Source of the DNA: Phytophthora hibernalis
Lineage: Eukaryota > Oomycota > Peronosporomycetes > Peronosporales > Peronosporaceae
Assembly (NCBI GenBank): GCA_012656075.1
Contig: JAAKBF010000060.1
Location: 248,001-312,000, forward strand
Reading direction: 5' to 3'
DNA length: 64,000 nt
Each line of letters opens with the position of its first letter. The stretch's first letter is position 1. The position numbers and the translations under genes were made by a program. The notes under the pieces were generated by a model that did not search any database, had not been told where the DNA came from, and saw only the letters and a program-made list of their open reading frames with translations. This document shows positions 56,566-64,000 of the stretch, in pieces.

Positions 56566-59500
56566 ATGGTTGGAGATCGAGATGGAGGTCGGCGTGGCGG
56601 TGGAAGACAAGGAGCAAGAGGAGGAGGTCGAGGACGGGGAACAGGAAGAGACCTTGATGATCGGAATCAAGGGCGAGGTCGAGGGTTTCAAGGACGTCGA
56701 GGAAGAGGAAACTGGATTCAACACCTGCCGTCCAACCCGTCCAACGTGCAGTTCATCCGCTCGCTCAAGAAGTGTCCGAACCACAAGTTGAAGGACACGA
56801 TCGACCACATGCACAAGGCCTGGGTCAGTTGCTGGCAGGGGTTGAGAGTCTACCACTGGATGCTCTGAAGATTTTGCTGTCGGCGTTGGCTCGCCTGCCG
56901 TTTTCAGCGTCAATCGCTCCTCCTCCTCTGCCTGCGTGCAGTCGAGCGGTGTCGTCGTTATTGAGTCATGACGGAGGTGAGGAAGCTCTGGATGGTAATG
57001 ACGAGACTTTAGAAGGTGTAGAATTGGTGGAGAGAGTCGTCAAGCGGCTGATGAAGTTCACGTGGGACCTGAAGAGAGACGACGTGAAGGACGCACTGGA
57101 CGACATGATCGCGGAAGCTGATGGCAAGTTAAATGTCCGACTGAAAGCTCATCGTCCGGTACGTGGCAACTTGACAGCGTTGTTGACAGAGCTGGAGAAG
57201 CCCTGGACTGTCCAGGTGAAAGCTCGTGAGGTGAGTGAAGTTGTGCAGAAAGTAGCTCAAGATTGGCGACACCCAACAGTGGCGTGGCTGACGGACTACA
57301 AGAACTTCCAGCCGACGTTGCTGCCTAAGTTGCAACTGCCTCGTTCAAGTGAAGGGCGAGTATATGAAAGTAGTGATGAATACTTCACGACGATCGTGGA
57401 GTTATGGATCGGCATGACGTTTGTGGAAGGGAACAACGCGTTGCTGTCACATTGCACAGTGAAGACGGGCGACAAAGTCTGTGACCAGCCTTTGTGGCCG
57501 TTCCCGGGGAAAGAGGCTCTGCTGAAGTGCAAGAACTCGCACTGTGACCGCTACGCAGCTTTTCTGTGTGCTCACAGACAACACAGTAAAGGGCTTTGCA
57601 GCAAGTGTGCTGGAGACTACCAGCAGCGGCTTCGAGGGCCTCCGTCCAAGTTTGCGTCGACGCACATCTACGACGGGTCAATCTCTAAGGTGAAGTTTGA
57701 TGGGACGATCTCGATCGAGCAGGTTGCGTCGAGACGGCCACCGGCGGTGGCAATTCACTGGCGCACGACGAAGCGACTTTCAAGTCCCAACTTGGTCGGA
57801 ATCGTGAGACTTGCCAACCGTGAGGCCTCGCTGAGAACTACGGACGAGGTCTACTGGGCTGAGATTGTTTTCCAAGGCAAAAGTAACGACGAGTTCAGGG
57901 CTCGCGAGCGAGGATGCTTGACGTTCCGCCTGCTCCAGTACCTTGAAGAGCCTGGAAACACCATGCTGATGCACAACCCAGTTGTTGGAGACACTATCGC
58001 AATTATCGATTGCCAGACGTTCGTACCAGAGTTCATCCCAGTGCTGAAAGCTCTGGAGACTCAGCGTCAGATGTCTGTGCCGTTCCAGAATGGCGCGCTA
58101 CTCAACTTGCGGGATGAAGCTAGCTTCAGTCACGAACAAGTTGCCAATGATAACGAGAGTGTCGACGATTATGACGATATCTACGCTGAAATGAGCAGAG
58201 GTGGTCTGGTAACGAACGGTTTGATCCGGAAGGTGATCCAGATGTCACTACTAGATCCTATCGTCGATATTCGTCGAGATGAAGCGCTTCGTAGCCGTTT
58301 GGAGAGATCGCTGTTGGAGTTAGTGAATAGTGCGACTCTAGATGCTGGTCAGCTCAAGAGTTTTGCGGAGGCTCTGATGTATCCGGTGCATTGTACACAA
58401 GGACCACCTGGTACAGGTAAATCCTACTTGGGTGTTGTCGTTGTTCGAGCCTTGTTGATCGTCCGAGACCTCTGGAAGATGAAGAACAGCGACATTGGAG
58501 ATCCTCCGATCCTTGTGCTTTCGTACAAGAACCACGCAATCGACGAGTTTTTGCTTGACTTGCTGCGATCGGAACCTACACTTGGCCATACCCCAACAGC
58601 GACTCCTACTTTGGTAGATACTACCTCAACAACTTTAAGAGGCTCGTTCGTATTGGCGGGGGCTGCAATGAGCCTGAGCTGGAGCAGTACCGTGAGCGCA
58701 ATGTCGCTTTCTCAGACCCCTGTGTTCGTAAAGTTTCAGCGCGCATCGAGGCCTGCCAGGATTTGCGTGAGCAGTGGCACAAGTTTCGTGACTGCTTTGC
58801 TCCCATCTTTGAGGGGCAAAATACTATTGCAGGTGGTACGAAATCGCTGAGCGCTGAAGACTGGAAGGTTGTTCAGAGTGCCGTCCCTGCGGCATCTGTT
58901 GCTGTAGCAACGCTAATGAAGCTCGGGAAGAGTATTCAACTGGAAATTGAGGATAAACCTTCGGTATCGGCTGACTCCGAAGAGAAGGAGGAAGTATCGA
59001 GCGACGGTGAAAACGAAGATTTCATGGAGACTGCTCTTGCTGCTTTTGAACGCAGTTTAGAATCTCCGATCGTTGTTGTAGAGTCTGTACTCGAGGTGAA
59101 ACCAAAGCTGAAGAACGAAGATATCGCTCAATTGTATGACGGAATCAAGCACTACGACCCTAGCATTGACCCGCAGGAAGTGCTGTACCGGTGGATTTCG
59201 GGGTTTTGTCCACTTCCAGTGTGTGCCTTCAAACCTGAACCTTGCTCGAAAGTTTGCTATGATAAAAGCCGTTTTGTGACGAGCATTCGTGCACGTTCAC
59301 ACTGGATGGAGAAAGTTTCTGCCTCGATGGAGTCATCCCCAAACGATTGTACTGCGGACTGCACTTGTGCTTCGCTGAAAAGTGCAAGAACAGTAAACTG
59401 GATGAGACGCAGTCGTTTTGTGAAGATCACGCTTGCTTTGTGTGTTTGGCTCGAGATGAGAAGGCGGACGTTGCCGTGGAGGAGCCTCCTCGAAATTCGT

Positions 59501-62500
59501 GTGAGCGACATCCGCTGTGTTGGGGCTTGGATGGAATGTGCTCGGAAGTGGCGGAGCCGAATTCTTCCTATTGCAAAGCTCATGCTGAGGACCTGTACTG
59601 CAAATGGGTTTCGAAACGTGGTGTGGCGTGCAATGAGATTGCTACTACAGGGCAGTATTGTGGGAAACATCACAGTGCAGCAGTAGCCGAAGAAGCTCGA
59701 ACAGCTCAAAGTGGTGCTGACAATTGCCAGGCCAAAAACAAGAAAGGAAAACCTTGCAAAGGTAAGCCCTTGTCTGGCTCTGACTACTGTAGGGACCACG
59801 TAGGTCGGCGTAACATGTCGACAACACAATTTCTGCCAGTACATGTTGACAAGAAGGAAGTCGTTGAGGATACTACATCTGAAGAAGTACCGGATACTCA
59901 GCCCCTAGACGCAAAGAAAGTTGTGGGAACCCAAGAGGAAATTACTTCTGAAAATTACCAGGCGCTCAGCCTCCGACGGATGCATACCCGTCGGAGCCTC
60001 AAGCAGGTATTCAAGAGGAAGGTGCAGATGAATCCAAAGAGCAGGAAGAAGATTTATGCAGCTCAGAAAGCGATCTGGAGGATTTTGTCGACGCTGAACA
60101 ATACGCCAATGAGGACGAAGTGGAGGAGTCCGAGCACTTGCAACATCTACGTGAAGTCTACGAGGTTGAAGAGCATGAAGATGAGGAGTTGGAGACTATT
60201 GACGAGGACGGTGATGATGAAGAGAAGGCTCCTTGGACTGTATCGGATCAGACGCTGATGCCTCCTGAGGGATGGAGTTGGGATATGACGTTGGAAGAGC
60301 GGTGGAACGCGCTCTTTTCGGTCTTGAACCTGTGGGGTGAGCTCAATACTCGCTTACAGCACGCTTTCGTCAAGACAATTGAAGATCTGAAGGTCGATCT
60401 CCATCGTGAAATACTACGGGCGAATTCTCGTGTGTACGAGGGCAAGGCTGTTATCGGTGGAACCATCACCGGATGTGTATCCCGCCTTGAGGCCATTCGA
60501 ACTACGAATCCATTCGCGATTTTGGTGGAAGAAGCGTCCGAAGTGATGGAACCATTGCTGTTCTCGTGCTTCAGCTCTTCGACACGAAAACTGGAGATGA
60601 TTGGCGACCACATGCAGCTTCAGCCGTCGGTCATGGGCCGGATCGACTTCGAACGAGTGAACAAGATTAATATCTCGATGTTTGAGCGGTTGATCAGTGC
60701 TCCTCCTGGAAACGAGGTTCCCTCCTCAGTCTTGTCGATCCAGCGTCGAATGCGCAAGAACATTTGTGACCTCACGCGAAACTTTTACAACGAGATCACG
60801 ACGATTGAAGACCACGAAGTCTGCGGCACTAAAGTCATAGGTGGTGCCAAAAGAGCTAAGAGCAACGTTCCTCTTCTGGATGCATGCGAAGGAGAAGGAC
60901 GCGAAGTCCCCGGGTATCGCCGCATATTTTCTTCTGGACGCATACTGGTGCACAAGAACGAGCATCGGTCGGTTTGTCCCGTGTAAACCACCAAGAAGCG
61001 AATATGACCTGCAAGCTCGTGCAGTACTTGGTTGACTGCGGTGTGCCTCCCAAGTGCATTGCAGTGCTGACTCCGTACAAGGGCCAGCTCATGCTCATGA
61101 GGAAAATCGTCATGAACACCTTTGGACTACGCAGGATGACTAAGGGACGAGATGCGAAGCCCGTCCCAGCGTGTTTCATGTCCACTGTGGACCGCTTCCA
61201 AGGCGATGAAGCTGACATTGTCATTATATCGCTGGTCATCGATGGTAAGTCTCGGACACCCTTCGTGAAGCTCCAGAACCGAATGATTGTCTTGCTGAGC
61301 CGAGCACGTCTTGGGATGTATGTCGTGGGTAATGTCGAGTACTTCGGAGAGACTGCGCACTGGCAAAAGACGTTGAGTCTTCTCAAGAACGAGGTCGAGT
61401 CTGACAACTCTGCGGAAACTGAAATCACAACGTACGATGGACCGCGTATTGGTCCTGCGCTCCCGATCTGCTGCCCTGGACATCGAAGCTCCGTGTCGTT
61501 GGCGAAGGAAGATAAGGACTTGAAGTTGGGCTTTTGCACGGTGGTATGCTCGGTAGATCTTCCGTGCACTCACCAGTGTGGTTTAACGTGCCATTGGCCC
61601 CAAGTGGACAAGCACAACAAGAACTGCAAAGTGGAAGTTGAGTCGCCTTGCACACGCCACCCGCGCGTGTTAAATGCTCCGCAGTGACGACTTCCTTTGG
61701 TAAAATGTCCATCGACGAAGCGCTCAAGAACTACAAATGTGATGTTCGTGAGGACGTAAGTTTACCCTGTGGTCACAACCAGAAGATGAAGTGCCATGCA
61801 CATAGTGAAATTGAGGCACAACGTGAACCTTGGCCCGTGTGCAACAAAGAGGCGATCGCTCCGTTTGTATACGCTGACTGCAAGCATATTCTCAGGTGTA
61901 CCTGCAATGAATTTGATCGGTATTCAAAGGGCCACGCTCCTCCGTGCAACGAGAAGATCGAATTCACACCTCCTTGCCAACACACGGTGTTGTTATCTTG
62001 TCACGATCGCCAGGACTACACGAACCAAAATCGTCGATTTGTTTGCATGGAAAAAGTGAAGGTGTCCCTGCCTCGATGTGGGCATGAAACAACGGTGCCA
62101 TGCCCGACAGCAGAAGCGCTGAATAAATGGAGTGGAGATTCCTGTCCAACGGTTGGTTTCGTCCAGGAGGGTGAGTCGTACGGACCGAAAGACTACTTTT
62201 GCAAGCAAACGGTGAAGTTTCAGCGTCGATGCGGTCACCACGAGATGGTTCGTTGTGAACGAGCCTTTGAGTTGGCGCAAAACCCTTCTCGATGCTCAGA
62301 ACATATCGTGGTTTCCAACCCCGAGTGCGGCCACGAGTGCTCAACAACCTGCTTTGAGAAAGGCAGAATTCTTGACAAGGTCGCACAAAGCACTAATGGT
62401 CTCCAGATTAATGATATCAATCCATTAGAAGTTGTGAAGGAAGGGGATTCGAGTAACTTCTACAGCTTCGGACTCTCTGTTCAATGCCCTCACGAAGTTG

Positions 62501-64000
62501 TGTACGTTCGCTCCTGCGGCCACAAGACCAAGATGAAATGCAGTGAAGCGCGCCACCCCACTTCAGTTTGCGAAGAACTGGTACGTGTAAAGTTGCCGAT
62601 TTGTGGACATTTTGTACGTCTGCCATGTCACTTGAGTAAACATTTGAGCGCGTGGCAGCCATGGCCTGAACTACTTCCTCCGATTCAGCTTTTGCACGAC
62701 GAGAGTGTGGTGATGGATACTTTACCGCTGCCTCAGGGTCGACCTGCAGACTTAAGAACCATACTTAAGGATTGCGTAGATCCTGTGCGCTTCCGCCGGA
62801 CGACTACATGCGGACACGATATCGAGATGAAGTGCTGCGATGCTTTCAAAATTCTGCAGGGCACGCAAGCACCAAGTTCATGCAGTATTCGTGTGTTGAA
62901 GATGTTAAATTGCGGACACGAAGTCATCATGAAGTGTTCTGAGGATGTGAATAGTGTTCACTGCAAGGAGGTTGTTAAAAAGCCTTGTTGGAACTTTTCG
63001 TCCTGTGGCAGTAAACTCACGGTACCTTGCAAAGTGTCAGCGGATACGGTGACGTGTACCAAAGAAACGGAATGGCTTTGTTCGGCCGGTCATTCGTTCT
63101 CGTTGAAACTTTGCAGTAGAGGTCCACCTTCCGATTGTCCAAGTTGTTCGGCGAGCCGACTGGATGCAGCCATCAAGGCCACACAGCGCATCATGAGTGA
63201 TAAGACGCTCAGTATGTGGCCACCAAAAGACGTCCGAGTTTTGCCGGATATGGAAGGTGTGGCGAACATCACGATGAGTAACAACAGCAAGCGAGAGTTT
63301 CTTCGTCGCAAGCAACGGTTGCTTCACCGGTTCAAGGAAGACCTCGATCCGACTTCGGAATGGTCGAATGCACTCTTCGCACCCGTGGGGTTTCCGTGTT
63401 CGTGGTGCTAAACCGAAAGTTGCAAAGGTCCATATTGACAAGTTCGAGATGAAAGACTTCGGAGTACCAAATCTGAACGGGATTGAGGTATGTGAGGCGA
63501 CGCAGGAAAACTTCGACCGCGTTGTGGTTGGTAAAGCAAGTGTCCTTTTCGGTTATGCTTACACAGTGAAGCGCTTGACGAACCCTGTCGATTTCCCAAA
63601 GAACAAAGGCAAGAAAGGATCGAGCTTGCGAAATTGGGCAAGTCGACAATGCTCTCACGGATATGACGCGCTCTATCGTGACGCAAAGGCAGACAAAATG
63701 GGAGGCAGTTGGATCTTGTGGACTCCCCACGTGCTGTTCCCTACACATCGGGTCGAAATTACGGAACTCAACAGGGAGGCTGTCTTGAAGTGTTTACCAG
63801 AGCAAACGCAAGTGAAGCAAGCGTCACTACAAATAAGTTTTGAGAAGCCGACAGGAGCAGTAAGTGGTGACGAGGAAAAATCTGCGGCACCCACGCCCGA
63901 CTCAATCATTTCTGACGAAGTTCTTGCCAAACTTCGGCTGTTAGTCGGGTCAGTGAGCCCGCTGTACGAGAATCTGAACGTTTGGTATCCGTGGGATGGT
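56566..64000 (+). CDS. ZNFX1-like SF1 helicase with NFX1-type zinc fingers (3' end outside window)
   Basis: About 2480 residues are visible from ATG 56566. An Arg/Gly-rich N terminus is followed by a helical region and a Cys/His cluster (about 57430-57620). The SF1 helicase has Walker A GPPGTGKS (58402-58425), VLSYKNHAIDEFLL, motif II LVEEASE (about 60525), GDHMQLQPS, VDRFQGDEADIVI (about 61185) and NRMIVLLSRARLGMYVV (about 61275). A long row of NFX1-like cysteine/histidine repeats (CGH.., about 61480-63150) ends in a conserved C-terminal domain. Between motifs Ia and II lies an unusual insertion with repeated C..YCxxH modules (59330-59800) and an acidic stretch. ZNFX1 relatives bind RNA and act in small-RNA inheritance or antiviral sensing. 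Frame changes at about 56819, 58591, 59337, 59961, 60912, 61660 (base losses) and 63391 (extra T) look like sequence errors. Confidence 0.82.

Overview
The window looks like nuclear DNA of a plant-pathogenic oomycete, most likely a Phytophthora. The signs are secreted proteins with RxLR-like/EER motifs, initiator-like promoter motifs of oomycete type, very short (58-74 nt) GT-AG introns, and a dense load of DIRS-like, Ty3/gypsy, Helitron, Mutator, hAT and miniature elements. No prokaryotic operon structure, rRNA gene or convincing tRNA gene was seen. The species cannot be fixed from the sequence alone.

Layout. 1-4.3 kb is a gene-dense housekeeping edge: the 3' end of a sulfatase-like gene, a cysteinyl-tRNA synthetase, and a convergent type I membrane protein gene. 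4.4-8.1 kb is palindrome-rich intergenic DNA with two MITEs. 8.1-14.9 kb is a tandem array of three small secreted effector-like genes; the middle gene is a chimera made by unequal crossing-over. 15-22.3 kb holds a decayed DIRS-like retroelement and a SET-domain pseudogene. 22.5-25.2 kb has a piggyBac-like MITE, a five-copy 214-bp tandem array and a broken Mutator-like transposase. 27-30.5 kb has a Helitron helicase remnant and a mariner-like MITE. 30.9-31.4 kb is a fourth, frameshifted effector relative. 31.8-33.1 kb is a pseudogene of L-galactono-1,4-lactone dehydrogenase truncated by a MITE. 33,889-47,982 is a complete 14.1-kb Ty3/gypsy element with near-identical LTRs, a chromodomain, two RNase H regions and an antisense accessory module containing an apparent spliceable intron. 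49-50.6 kb is a hAT transposase remnant. 50.9-64 kb returns to conserved genes: RRP7-like, a Grx2-type glutaredoxin, an ankyrin-GAF-Fic protein, and a very large ZNFX1-like helicase that runs off the right edge.

The conserved genes at both ends carry about a dozen single-base frameshifts. Most are one missing base in a short C or G run, which points to systematic base-calling loss in this assembly rather than gene death. Broken reading frames should therefore be judged with care throughout the window. The two gene-rich flanks enclose a repeat-rich, effector-bearing middle, the gene-dense/gene-sparse arrangement typical of Phytophthora genomes.
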